Positions 9,107 to 17,409 of a stretch of 64,000 bases of DNA are shown here, one piece after another. Under the pieces are notes generated by a model. The model ran no database searches. It was not told the DNA's origin and saw only the letters and a program-made list of their open reading frames with translations. The first letter of the stretch is position 1. Each line of letters opens with the position of its first letter. The stretch spans positions 3,782,001 to 3,846,000 of the forward strand of contig NZ_JAWQJT010000001.1 in the NCBI RefSeq assembly GCF_033441515.1. The letters are read 5' to 3'. A program made the translations under genes and the position numbers. The stretch is from Amycolatopsis solani. GTDB taxonomy: Bacteria; Actinomycetota; Actinomycetes; Mycobacteriales; Pseudonocardiaceae.

Positions 9107-10297
9107 GTGGTTTATCCGGTGCGGGTGCGCGGGCTGCGCTTTCGGAGGCGGGCCGCGCCGCTCGCGGACGAGCGGCGGGACTCCCGCGCGCTCGTGCTCG
9201 GCGCGCAGGCCGCGGCCGCCGCCGGCGTGGCGTTGCTCGCTGTCCTGCCCGTGCTCACCGGTGCCGAAGCGTGGTTCCTGCGGCCGGTCGCGCTGGCGTG
9301 TGCGGCGGGGCTGGTGGCCGGGCACCTGCGCTGGTTCGCCCGCGGCCGCGCCCGGCGCCCGTGGCTGGCCCTGACCGTGCAGGCCACGCTGGGGTTCGGG
9401 CCGTTGCTGTGGCTGGGCGAGCCGTGGAGCACCGCGAGCGGGTTCTTCGCCGGCGGCCTGCTGCTGGTGTCCCCGCCGGCCAGAGCGGTTCCCTGGGCGC
9501 TGCTCGCGTGCGTCGTCGCGGGGATCGTTTCGGCGGTGCCAGGCTGGCCTGCAGGCCTGTTCGACGCGGGAGTCGGGGGTGCGGTGTCGGCCGGCGTGGC
9601 GGCGCTGTCGCTGTTCGGGCTCGGGACGGCCGCGCGGGTGGTCGCCGGCCGGGCGCGGGAGGTCTGCGAGCTGAAGCGCCGGACCATCGCCGAGGAACGC
9701 ATGCGCTTCTCCCGAGACCTCCACGACCTGCTGGGATTGAGCCTTTCGGCCATCACCCTCAAGGGTGAACTCGTGGATCGCCTCGTGCCCGGGAAGCCGG
9801 AGCTGGCCAAGGCGGAACTGGCCGAACTGCTCGTGATGTCCCGGCGCGCGCTGGCCGACGTCCGCACGATCGCGGCGGGCTACCGCGAGCTGTCGCTGGA
9901 CGACGAGTGCCGCGCGGCGGCGGACGTCCTGAGCGCGGCGGGCACCCGCGTGACGGTCGCCCGGTCCGGCATCGGCGAGCTGCCCCCGCCGGTGGCCACG
10001 ACGCTGGGGACGGTGCTGCGCGAAGGGGTGACGAACGTGGTGCGCCACAGCACCGCGAGCTGGTGCGCGTTCTCGGTGAGCACCGAGGACGGCACGGCCT
10101 GGCTGGAGATCGTCAACGACGGCGCGAACGGCGCGGGCAGCGGCGAGGGCTCGGGCGCGGGCCTGCGCAACCTGGGCGACCGCGTCGAGGCGATGAACGG
10201 CACGCTGACCACGGAGGTGGGCCCGGACGGCACCCACCGCCTGCTGGTGGCCATCCCGGTCGGCTCGCTACGGCAGGAACGCCCCCGCGCAAGCTAA
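9107..10297 (+). CDS. NarL-type sensor histidine kinase
   Basis: 396 residues from GTG 9107, with a GGGAGGGG ribosome site. About five to six membrane segments (residues ~30-180) form the sensor. The HisKA_3 dimerisation helix contains FSRDLHDLLGLSLSAITLKGEL, including the phosphorylated His. The ATPase part shows REGVTNVVRHS (N-box), IVNDGANG (D-box) and GSGAGLRNLGDRVEAM (G-box), so the kinase looks intact. It is closely related to both halves of the double kinase at 13702. Likely partners are the response regulators at 10484 and 13051. It lies in line with the YcaO and SagB genes and converges on the first regulator. Confidence 0.88.
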   Translation: MVYPVRVRGLRFRRRAAPLADERRDSRALVLGAQAAAAAGVALLAVLPVLTGAEAWFLRPVALACAAGLVAGHLRWFARGRARRPWLALTVQATLGFGPLLWLGEPWSTASGFFAGGLLLVSPPARAVPWALLACVVAGIVSAVPGWPAGLFDAGVGGAVSAGVAALSLFGLGTAARVVAGRAREVCELKRRTIAEERMRFSRDLHDLLGLSLSAITLKGELVDRLVPGKPELAKAELAELLVMSRRALADVRTIAAGYRELSLDDECRAAADVLSAAGTRVTVARSGIGELPPPVATTLGTVLREGVTNVVRHSTASWCAFSVSTEDGTAWLEIVNDGANGAGSGEGSGAGLRNLGDRVEAMNGTLTTEVGPDGTHRLLVAIPVGSLRQERPRAS

Positions 10298-10344
10298 CGC
10301 CCGCTCCGCCGCTTCGCTCGCTTCGCCGCCTCCGCTCCGCCCCA

Positions 10345-10431
10345 AGCGCCCCAATGTGGCCTTGGTTGCGTCAGACGCACCCAAGGCGGCCTTCGGTGCG
10401 TCAGACGCACCGAAGGCCACATTGGGGCGCT
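10345..10431. repeat. Long compound hairpin between convergent kinase and regulator genes
   Basis: Outer arms AGCGCCCCAATGTGGCCTT (10345-10363) and its exact complement (10413-10431) enclose two smaller hairpins, each centred on TGCGTCAGACGCA (10367 and 10397). The two 13-bp near-palindromes are exactly 30 bp apart, the same spacing as in the unrelated GAATGASTCATTC pairs. Its position between converging genes suits a bidirectional terminator. Confidence 0.85.
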
Positions 10432-10483
10432 CGGGGAGAGCGGGCGAGCGGGCGGGCGAAAGCGCTTTCCGGGACCGGGGTGG

Positions 10484-11089
10484 TCAGAGCCACTCGGCTT
10501 CGGTGGCGATGCGGATGGCGTGGACCCGGTTGCGGGCGTTCAGCTTCGTCACCACGGCGGCCAGGTAGTTGCGGACCGTTCCGGCGGACAGGAACAGCTC
10601 GGACGCGATGTCGGCGACCGTGCGCCCGCGTGCCGCCAGCGAGAGGATCTCGATCTCGCGCGGGGTCAGCGGGCAGTCGTCGGTTTCCCAGGCGGCGAGC
10701 GCCAGTTCGCTGTCGATGACCCGGCGTCCGATCGCGACCGACCGGACCGCGTTCGCCAGCTTGTCCGACGGCGAGTCCTTGAGCAGGAAGCCGTTCACCT
10801 TGGCGTCCAGCGCCCGGCGCACCGTGCCCGGCCGGCCGAGGCTGGTCAGGATCAGCGTGTGGACGTCCGGCAGGCTCTCGTGGATTTCGATCGCGGCGGA
10901 CAGGCCGTCCTTGCCCGGCAGGTCGATGTCGATGATCGCGACGTCGGGCTGGGCCGACTTCGCGGCGGGCAGGATCTGATCCCCCGTGGACACCTCGGCG
11001 ACGACCTCGATGTCGGATTCGAGGTTCAGCAAGGCGACGAGCGCGCCGCGGACCATGTGCATGTCCTCGGCCAGCAACACCTTGATCAC
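10484..11089 (-). CDS. NarL/LuxR-family response regulator (first copy)
   Basis: 201 residues from GTG 11089 (GAGG seven bases before). The receiver domain (~1-120) shows KVLLAEDMHMVRGALVALL, the phospho-acceptor in AIIDIDLPGKDG and the conserved Thr/Lys segments LILTSLGRPG and FLLKD. The LuxR helix-turn-helix (~140-200) reads CPLTPREIEILSLAARGRTVADIA and SAGTVRNYLAAVVTKLNARNR. Same length as, and roughly two-thirds identical to, the regulator at 13051, so they arose by duplication. Probable partner of the kinase at 9107. Confidence 0.9.
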   Translation of the reverse strand: MIKVLLAEDMHMVRGALVALLNLESDIEVVAEVSTGDQILPAAKSAQPDVAIIDIDLPGKDGLSAAIEIHESLPDVHTLILTSLGRPGTVRRALDAKVNGFLLKDSPSDKLANAVRSVAIGRRVIDSELALAAWETDDCPLTPREIEILSLAARGRTVADIASELFLSAGTVRNYLAAVVTKLNARNRVHAIRIATEAEWL

Positions 11090-11351
11090 GACGGTACCTC
11101 GCACCCCAGTCCGACGACTCCGAACGGTAATTGTACGCCATTGCCCGGCATCGCCGGAGTTTCCCGGAAGTGAAACCCCGATCGCGCACCGCGGGAGAAT
11201 GCCCCTCAATTCCTGCGCACTTACCCGAGATAGGCACGTGCCCGCAATCCCGCGGCCGATGACGGCAGCTTGGGCCGAACGGCCGCGGGTGCTCCCCAGT
11301 CGATCACGCCGCCCCCGGACCCGGCGGGGCGGCGACTCCCCAGTTCGTCCT

Positions 11352-12104
11352 TCAGCTCGCCAGCGACCGCGAAACGGCGGCCTGGCGCAGGTCGGGCAGG
11401 GCCAGCAGGACCGGCGGGTCGAAGCCGTGGCGCGGGCGCAGCCGCACGTCGGCCAGGCTCGCCGTGACGCCGCGCTGGATGTGCACCGGCCCGGTGAGGC
11501 CGGTGAACGGCCGCAACGCCTGGTTGCCGTCCAGCGCGCAGGTCCCGAACGCGTGCGTCAGCACGTACCATGACCCGAGCGGCACGTCTGCCAGCGCGTA
11601 TGGCCCGGGACCGGGCACGACCACGTGCCGGGCGGGGGTGCCCTCGGCGATGCGGGCGCTGAAGAGCCCGATGAACACCGGCCCGACGTCGGCCGGCGAG
11701 GAGAGGCGCAGCTGCCCGCGCACGGTGGCGCCCGAACCCGGCTCGGCCTGCCGGTCGGCGATCCGCGGCGCCATGCCGTGCAGCTGGCGGTAACCGGACG
11801 GCGAGACGCCGACGCTGCCGCTGAACCGCGCGCTGAAGGTGCCGACGCTGTTGTACCCGACCTGGTGGCTGATGTCGGCCACCGAGATGACGGTGGTCGC
11901 GAGCAGGCGTTTCGCCTCCGCCAGCCGCAGGGCCGAGAGGAACCGGCCGGGCGAGAGCCCGGTGACCCGCAGGAACACGCGGGTGAAGTGGAACTTGCTG
12001 AACATGGCCGCGCGGGCGAGGTCGTCGATCGTGAGCCGCTCGCCCAGGTTGTCTCGCATGGTCACGATGGCTCGTGCCACGGCTTGCCGGACGATCTCAT
12101 CCAT
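11352..12104 (-). CDS. AraC-family regulator (RiPP-side copy)
   Basis: 250 residues from ATG 12104. Unusually the AraC DNA-binding domain is N-terminal (~1-105): LTIDDLARAAMFSKFHFTRVF and a second helix pair ISVADISHQVGYNSVGTFSARF. The C-terminal ~140 residues form an uncharacterised domain with VGLFS-like and VPLGSW segments. The regulator at 22581 beside the enediyne core has the same order and related motifs, so they are paralogues. The gene diverges from the 58-residue peptide gene across a low-G+C region with a box triplet at 12220. The effector is unknown. Confidence 0.85.
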   Translation of the reverse strand: MDEIVRQAVARAIVTMRDNLGERLTIDDLARAAMFSKFHFTRVFLRVTGLSPGRFLSALRLAEAKRLLATTVISVADISHQVGYNSVGTFSARFSGSVGVSPSGYRQLHGMAPRIADRQAEPGSGATVRGQLRLSSPADVGPVFIGLFSARIAEGTPARHVVVPGPGPYALADVPLGSWYVLTHAFGTCALDGNQALRPFTGLTGPVHIQRGVTASLADVRLRPRHGFDPPVLLALPDLRQAAVSRSLAS

Positions 12105-12219
12105 GGTGGGCCGTCCCTCCGGTCGAGGAGTGCCGCCCGATCGCCTTCCCGGCGAAGGCACCCGGTGCGGGAATTGATTTCGGCTAAAACTGTAGATCCG
12201 TTGGCGTCTACTTCTTAAG

Positions 12220-12273
12220 TGCTCTGTGCACCGGTCGACGTGGATTTCGCCGGTGGTCGACATGCGTTTTGCA
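12220..12273 (+). promoter_or_regulatory. Degenerate 21/22-bp spaced box triplet in the AraC-peptide intergenic region
   Basis: TGCTCTGTGCA (12220), TGGATTTCGCC (12241) and TGCGTTTTGCA (12263) show the same 21 and 22-bp spacing as the triplets at 5106 and 22226, though only the third box is a close match. It lies in the 454-bp, relatively A+T-rich gap 12105-12558, which holds no other gene I can support. Confidence 0.4.
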
Positions 12274-12558
12274 CATGCCCCGTTTGCGCGGCTCCGGCGG
12301 GGGTAGCCGGGGTGTGCCGGGCATGCGTCACCCGTGAAGGTGATGGCAAAGCGCAGTCGACTGACCGCGCTTGGTCACGAAATCGGCGTGATCCGCTCCT
12401 CTTTCGACTTCTTGTTAGGCCGTTCGGCCCTCTCCCCGGAACCGCACGGACCATGTGTAAGCCACAGCGCCCCGATGATGCGGGCACTGGCTGTCGTTGC
12501 GTCCGTCGGCGACGATTTATGGCACGTGAAGCAATCATCTTCGCCACTGGGAGCAAAA

Positions 12559-12735
12559 ATGTCCGCACAGGTTTCTGCTGACGTCCGCGCGCTTTTCGCC
12601 GATATGGGAATCGAGTTCGAGAAGACCGTGACCGATCTGGCCATCGACCGCTTCGAGCAGTGGAGCAACCGCGGCGCCGACGTCCGCCCCGTCATGGGCA
12701 CCATCTGCAACATGGACCTCCTCGAAGCGGCCTGA
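12559..12735 (+). CDS. 58-residue peptide, candidate RiPP precursor
   Basis: ATG 12559 follows CTGGGAGCAAAA, a good ribosome site. The acidic, helical N-terminal ~38 residues (for example DVRALFADMGIEFEKTV) would suit a leader. The C-terminal end, from about residue 39, contains PVMGTICNMDLLEAA with one Thr (48) and one Cys (50) as possible azoline sites. The gene is framed by the duplicated regulators and lies in the same locus as the YcaO and SagB genes, 5 kb from them. Only one or two modifiable residues is few for a TOMM core, so it could instead be a small regulatory or structural protein. No database family is recognised. Confidence 0.6.
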   Translation: MSAQVSADVRALFADMGIEFEKTVTDLAIDRFEQWSNRGADVRPVMGTICNMDLLEAA

Positions 12736-13050
12736 GGAGTGTTTGCCCTGTTCCTGACGGTGCCGAGCCGGTCCCGGCGGATGCCTCCCGCGTCCGGCGC
12801 GACCGGCTCGTCGCATGTGGAGGGCCCGAGTGTCCACAGTCGCCGGCGGGGGACTTTCCAACCGTACCGCCGGTCCGCTCGTCACGGCCGGTAGCCGTCC
12901 GGTCGCGACGCGGCATTTTTAACCTGGCGCTTACCAGTGCCGGTGTATTTCCGCGGCGGCGGCGGCAAAGTGGTGCCCGAATGGTGCAACCGATTCGTCA
13001 AGCAGAATGTTTAACTGAGCTTCTGGGGAATCGTGAGTGCGGAGGCACCC
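12736..13050. other. Intergenic region after the peptide gene
   Basis: 315 bp without a supportable gene. Arms CGAGCCGGTC (12764) and GACCGGCTCG (12801) could pair around a 27-base loop just after the peptide stop. An A+T-rich patch with CATTTTTAAC near 12914 may belong to the promoter of the following response regulator. Confidence 0.4.
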
Positions 13051-13656
13051 GTGATCAGAGTGCTGGTTGCCGAGGACATGCACATCGTGCGGGGCGCGCT
13101 GGTCGCCCTGCTGCGGCTGGAGCCCGACATCGAGGTCGTCGCGGAGGTCGCGTCGGGGCTGGAGATCCTGCCCACCGCCAAGGCGAAGCAGGCGCAGGTG
13201 GCGGTCATCGACATCGACCTGCCGGGCAAGGACGGTCTCACCGCGGCCGGTGAGCTGCACGAACAGCTCCCGGAGTGCCGGACCCTCATCCTGACCAGCC
13301 TGGGTAGGCCGGGGACGCTCCGGCGCGCCCTGGACGCCAAAGTGGGCGGTTTCCTGCTGAAGGACGCGCCGCCCGACAAGCTGGCCAACGCCGTGCGCGG
13401 GGTCCTCGCCGGCCGCCGCATGGTCGACGGCGACCTGGCGCTCGCCGCCTGGGACACGGTGGACTGCCCGCTCACCGGCCGCGAGCTCGACGTGCTGCGG
13501 ATGACCGCGCAGGGCTACGGGACCGTCGAAGTCGCCGCGCGCCTGTACCTCTCGGCCGGCACGGTCCGGAACTACCTGACGACCGTCGTCGCGAAGCTCA
13601 ACGCCCGCAACCGGGTCGACGCCATCCGCATCGCCGAGGAGTCCGGCTGGCTCTGA
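13051..13656 (+). CDS. NarL/LuxR-family response regulator (second copy)
   Basis: 201 residues from GTG 13051, preceded by GGAGG; a GTG at 13033 is also in frame, but the chosen start gives the same length as the sister gene at 10484. The receiver has VLVAEDMHIVRGALVALL, VIDIDLPGKDG and LILTSLGRPG. The LuxR domain has CPLTGRELDVLRMTAQG and SAGTVRNYLTTVVAKLNARNR. It converges on the double kinase at 13702, separated by only 45 bp, mirroring the layout of the kinase at 9107 and its regulator. The nearly identical recognition helices suggest both regulators could bind the same sites. Confidence 0.9.
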   Translation: MIRVLVAEDMHIVRGALVALLRLEPDIEVVAEVASGLEILPTAKAKQAQVAVIDIDLPGKDGLTAAGELHEQLPECRTLILTSLGRPGTLRRALDAKVGGFLLKDAPPDKLANAVRGVLAGRRMVDGDLALAAWDTVDCPLTGRELDVLRMTAQGYGTVEVAARLYLSAGTVRNYLTTVVAKLNARNRVDAIRIAEESGWL

Positions 13657-13701
13657 CCGCCCGCGGTCCGGGGAAAAGGTACAGACCAGTATTTCCGTGG
13701 T

Positions 13702-16113
13702 TCAGACCGGTACGACCGCGCGCAACCGGAAGCGGCCGTCCGGCTCGACCCCGGCGGTGAGTTCGCCGCCGAGGTCGGCGACCCGGTGCGACAGGTTGCC
13801 GATCCCGCTGCCCGGCGAGGTGTCCCGCGGCGCCGCGACGGCCCGCGGGCGCCGCGGTTCGGGCACCGCGGGGCCGGGTTCTTCCGGTACCGCGGCCTCC
13901 TCGGTCTCGCGGCTCGCGGGGCGGGGCCCGTCGCCGTTGCGCTCGACGCCGTCGTTGACGATGTCGAGGCAGATCCCGTTGTCCGTGCGGCGCATGGCGA
14001 TCTCGCAGCTCTCCACCCGGCTGTGCCGCAGGACGTTCGTGACGCCTTCGCGCAGGACGACGGCCAGCACCGTCCGCACCGGCATCGGCAGCTCGTCCTC
14101 GAGCATCTCCATCCGCACCCGCACGTCGGCGGCCACCAGCACGGACTTCGCCGTGCGGGACTCGCTGTCGAGGGACAGCTCGCGGTAGCCGCTGGCGACC
14201 GACCGGACGTCGGAGAGGGCCTGCCGCGTCAGGCCGAGGACTTCGGTCAGCTCCTCGGCGGCGCGGCCGCGGTCCAGTGGCAGCACCCGCGCGGTCAGCT
14301 CGCTCTTCAGCGCGATCGCGGACAGGCTCATGCCGAGCAGGTCGTGCAGGTCGCGGGCGAACCGCAGCCGCTCTTCGGCCAGCGCCATCTCGGCCAGCCG
14401 GCGGCGGGTGTTGTCGAGCTCGGTCACCAGCCGCACCAGCCACAGCAGCCCGAACACCGCCAGCCCCGTCATCACGGTCGCGGCGGTGTAGAAGACCGTG
14501 GAGGTGATGTCCGCGCCGGAGAACCGCTGGATCTCCGCGTAGGCGGCGATGTTCACCGCGAAGAACGCCCAGCCCGCCACCGGCGGCAGGACCAGCAGCC
14601 CGCTGCCGATCAGCAGCCCGGGCACGCTGACCCAGTTCGCGCCCAGCGGCAGCAGCGGCAGGTAGGTCAGGCAGACCTGGACGAAGAGCATGCCGTAGCT
14701 CTGGCCCGACCGCAGCTGCGTCGCGGGCCGGTTGAAGTACGAGAACTGCAGGGCCAGCAACGCCACCACGCAGCCGACGACCAGCGCCACCTCCCACGCC
14801 TGGGTGGTCAGCTGGAGCACGTGCACGGTCGCGCCGCACCCCATGATGGCCATGCACGCCGGCAGCAGCCAGCGGATCCGCTTCGACTCGCTCGCCGACC
14901 GCTTCGTTTCGGGCGCGGTAGGTCGCACGGTCCGGTCGGCCACCGGGAGCTCGACGCGCAGCCGGAACCGGCCGTCCGCGCCGGCCTTCACGGTGGCCGT
15001 GCCGCCGAGCGCGGCGACCTCGTCGGGCAGGGCGGTCAGCTTGCTGTCCGGGGCGAGCGCCGCCTCGTCCGCGGTGACCCCGTCGTTGACGATTTCGAGG
15101 GTGACCTTGCCGTCGTGGTGGCGGACGTCGATCTCGCAGTGCTCGACTTCGCTGTAGCGCAGGACGTTCGTGACCCCTTCGCGCAGCACCCGGGCGAGCA
15201 GCGTGCGGGCCTGGACGGGCAGGTCGCCCTGGTCGAGGTGGATCTGCACGGCGATGTCGGAGGCCGACAGCAGCGTCTCGGCCGTCCGCGACTCCTTTTC
15301 CAGCGAAAGCTCCCGGTAGCCGTGGGAGACGGCCCGGACGTCGGAGAGCGTGCGCTGCGCGGTGGCGGTGATCTCGGCGAGCTCGGCTTTGGCGCGGTCG
15401 GCGGACTTGCGCATCAGGCGGTGCACCAGCTCGCCCTTGAGCGCGATCGCGGACAGGCTCAGCCCGAGCAGGTCGTGCAGGTCGCGGGCGAAGGCGAGGC
15501 GCTGCTCGGCGACCGCGCGCTGGGCCAGTTCGGTGCGGGCCTGGTGCAGTTCGTTGACCAGCCGGACGAGCCGGGCCAGCAGGTAGAACAGGAAGCTGTA
15601 GAAGGCGGCCGCGAGCCCGTTGTAGATCGCCGACAGCGGCGGGGCGTCGAAGAACCAGTAGACGAAGACGACGCTGAGGCAGACCGCGGTGAGCGTGGGC
15701 CAGGCCCACCGGGGCGGCAGCACGAGCAGGGCCGCGCCGCCGACGAAGTCCGGCATGTCCGCCCAGTAGACGCCGAAGGTCAGGATGGGCAGGTAGGCCA
15801 GCACGACCATGACGCCGAGCAGGACCCGGCTGGTCGCCGAGTCGAGCTGGGCCCCGGGGCGGCTGAACCACAGCAGCTGGATCGCGAGCAGCCCGGCGAC
15901 GGCGGCGATCGCGTAGACCGCGTGCAGGCCGTCGACCGACGTCGGCAGCAGGTTCACCACGCCGACCACGCCGAACCCGGCGACGACCACGACGACGATG
16001 GCCGCGGCCAGGTAGGTGGCCAGCCGTGGACGCCGGTCCGCCGCGGTGGTCCCGCGCGGTTCGGCGGTCGCTGAGCGCCCGGTGGGGGGCTCGAGTGCGG
16101 CGACCGGAGACAT
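13702..16113 (-). CDS. Tandem fused double histidine kinase
   Basis: 803 residues from ATG 16113 (GGGGGG upstream; an ATG at 16185 is also in frame). Two complete NarL-type kinases are joined head to tail. Half one has about six membrane segments, FARDLHDLLGLSLSAIALKGEL with H213, and N- and D-boxes REGVTNVLRYS and IVNDGV. Half two begins near residue 410, repeats a ~six-segment sensor, then FARDLHDLLGMSLSAIALKSEL with H590, REGVTNVLRHS, IVNDGV and a G-box GSGIGNLSHRVADLGG. In half one the G-box is replaced by DSKLTALPDEVAALGG, lacking the glycines, so its ATP binding may be lost. It converges on the regulator at 13051, its likely partner. Confidence 0.88.
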   Translation of the reverse strand: MSPVAALEPPTGRSATAEPRGTTAADRRPRLATYLAAAIVVVVVAGFGVVGVVNLLPTSVDGLHAVYAIAAVAGLLAIQLLWFSRPGAQLDSATSRVLLGVMVVLAYLPILTFGVYWADMPDFVGGAALLVLPPRWAWPTLTAVCLSVVFVYWFFDAPPLSAIYNGLAAAFYSFLFYLLARLVRLVNELHQARTELAQRAVAEQRLAFARDLHDLLGLSLSAIALKGELVHRLMRKSADRAKAELAEITATAQRTLSDVRAVSHGYRELSLEKESRTAETLLSASDIAVQIHLDQGDLPVQARTLLARVLREGVTNVLRYSEVEHCEIDVRHHDGKVTLEIVNDGVTADEAALAPDSKLTALPDEVAALGGTATVKAGADGRFRLRVELPVADRTVRPTAPETKRSASESKRIRWLLPACMAIMGCGATVHVLQLTTQAWEVALVVGCVVALLALQFSYFNRPATQLRSGQSYGMLFVQVCLTYLPLLPLGANWVSVPGLLIGSGLLVLPPVAGWAFFAVNIAAYAEIQRFSGADITSTVFYTAATVMTGLAVFGLLWLVRLVTELDNTRRRLAEMALAEERLRFARDLHDLLGMSLSAIALKSELTARVLPLDRGRAAEELTEVLGLTRQALSDVRSVASGYRELSLDSESRTAKSVLVAADVRVRMEMLEDELPMPVRTVLAVVLREGVTNVLRHSRVESCEIAMRRTDNGICLDIVNDGVERNGDGPRPASRETEEAAVPEEPGPAVPEPRRPRAVAAPRDTSPGSGIGNLSHRVADLGGELTAGVEPDGRFRLRAVVPV

Positions 16114-16292
16114 CAGTGCGGACCCCCCGGAGTCTGCGCGGCGGCCGGTCCGCTCGGGAGGCCGGAACCTGGACGCGGTGTGCATGGCGTGCGGTAGATC
16201 CTAACTCACGGGAGCGCGCCGAAAACGGTGCGAAAGCGCGCAGAACGGTCCCGGCGGCCGTTCGGACGCCGGGAAACGGAGTGGACGGACGC

Positions 16293-16808
16293 TCAGCGGC
16301 CGCCCGGTGCGGGCGGGAACCCGAAGGCGTGCGCGAGCAGCCCGAGGAAGTCGAGGCGGGGCACCGCGACGGACCCGGTGTGCAGGACCGAACCCTGTGC
16401 CAGCCGGAAGAAGCTCAGCCCGGACTCGTCGTCGTCCCACGAGTCGCCACCCGCGGCCCCGGGGATGTGCCGGGTCGCCGGGAAGTCGTCGGTGAACCGG
16501 GTGCCCGCGGCCGAGAACGCGGCGACGTCCCAGCCGAGGTGCCGCCGGTACTGCTCGACCTTGGCGTAGGGCGCGCGGGACACCAGCACCAGCAGCAGGC
16601 CGGGATCGTCCAGCGCGGCCGCGACGTCGGCGGTCGGTACCAGGTCGGCGGGTCCGCTGTGGTCGGCCATCGGGTGGTGCACGGCCAGGCGCTGGTGACC
16701 GCCGAACAGCCCGGCCAGCGAAACCCGGCCCCGCGCCCCCTCGAACAGGTACTCGGCCCCGGCGACGACGCGGGGGCGATCCAGCTCCGGCACGGTCAGC
16801 TCCGTCAT
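16293..16808 (-). CDS. DUF899-type thioredoxin-fold protein
   Basis: 171 residues from ATG 16808. The pattern YLFEGARGRVSLAGLFGGHQRLAVHHPM, followed by VSRAPYAKVEQYRRHLGWDV and a later DSWDDDESGLSFFRL, fits the DUF899 thioredoxin-like family; the CVGC-like cysteines seen in the relative at 50930 are absent here. Biochemical function of the family is unknown. Both DUF899 proteins lie at the edges of the secondary-metabolite region. Nothing in the sequence fixes a role, and it could be unrelated to the clusters. Confidence 0.65.
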   Translation of the reverse strand: MTELTVPELDRPRVVAGAEYLFEGARGRVSLAGLFGGHQRLAVHHPMADHSGPADLVPTADVAAALDDPGLLLVLVSRAPYAKVEQYRRHLGWDVAAFSAAGTRFTDDFPATRHIPGAAGGDSWDDDESGLSFFRLAQGSVLHTGSVAVPRLDFLGLLAHAFGFPPAPGGR

Positions 16809-16965
16809 GACTCGTCCTCCCTGGCTGTGGTCCCACAGCGGATTGTGAGCCGGTGCCGGTGCGGGAGCCCAGCGTTCGGGCGGGGAACCGCACCTTAGGA
16901 GACGCGGACCCGCGTGTCGCTGCTCGCTTGGTCGGGCGCGGCTGCGGGCTCCGGCTCCGGATGAC

Positions 16966-17012
16966 GTGAATGACTCATTCCTGTCGTCGGACGACAGGAA
17001 TGAGTCATTCAC
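16966..17012. repeat. 47-bp perfect hairpin with paired GAATGASTCATTC boxes
   Basis: Same 23-1-23 structure and sequence as the element at 2148. The two 13-bp boxes start at 16968 and 16998, 30 bp apart. Here it lies upstream of two divergent genes, so it cannot simply be a terminator for both. Confidence 0.9.
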
Positions 17013-17067
17013 GACGTTTGGCGAGGGGGCGCCGGGCGTGCGGGGTGTGGTGTCGCGGGGGTCGGGT

Positions 17068-17292
17068 GCGGGGTGCTGGTCGGTGGTGGGGGTCGCGAAT
17101 GAGTCATTGGGGGCTTCGGTGGTCCCGAATGAGTCATTCGCGACCCTGGGCTTGGCGAGGTGCCACCTGGGCGCGCGGGGTGTGGTGGCTGCGGCCGGGC
17201 GTGGCGGGCTTGCGCGGGGTGCTGGTCGGTGGTGGGGGTCGCGAATGAGTCATTGGGGGCTTCGGTGGTCCCGAATGAGTCATTCGCGACCC
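17068..17292. repeat. Perfect 79-bp direct repeat carrying two further box pairs
   Basis: Positions 17068-17146 and 17214-17292 are identical over 79 bp, 146 bp apart. Each copy holds a GAATGAGTCATTS pair at 30-bp spacing (17097/17127 and 17243/17273). The surrounding gap 17013-17409 has no supportable gene on either strand; the open frames across it are composed of the repeats. The Sua5-like gene starts downstream. Confidence 0.88.
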
Positions 17293-17409
17293 CCTCGACC
17301 GGTAAGCGACCACCCGGCGTGCGGGGTGTGGCGTCCCGCGGGGCCGAACGCGTGCCGGGTGGAGCGGGCCCGCCGTGCCGGTGTGGGCCGGCGACCCTAG
17401 GCTCGGCCC

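Noticed and set aside
12781..12893. Short open frame rich in Ser and Arg after the 58-residue peptide gene, considered as a TOMM precursor
   Set aside because: It has no ribosome site, a basic rather than acidic N-terminus, and lies across a potential hairpin.
16966..17012. Insertion-sequence terminal repeat
   Set aside because: No transposase gene or target duplication is nearby, and the element is complete and repeated elsewhere without an inserted gene.
17068..17292. Possible CRISPR array
   Set aside because: There are only two long repeat copies with one spacer, the short boxes are palindromic pairs, and no cas gene is in the window.
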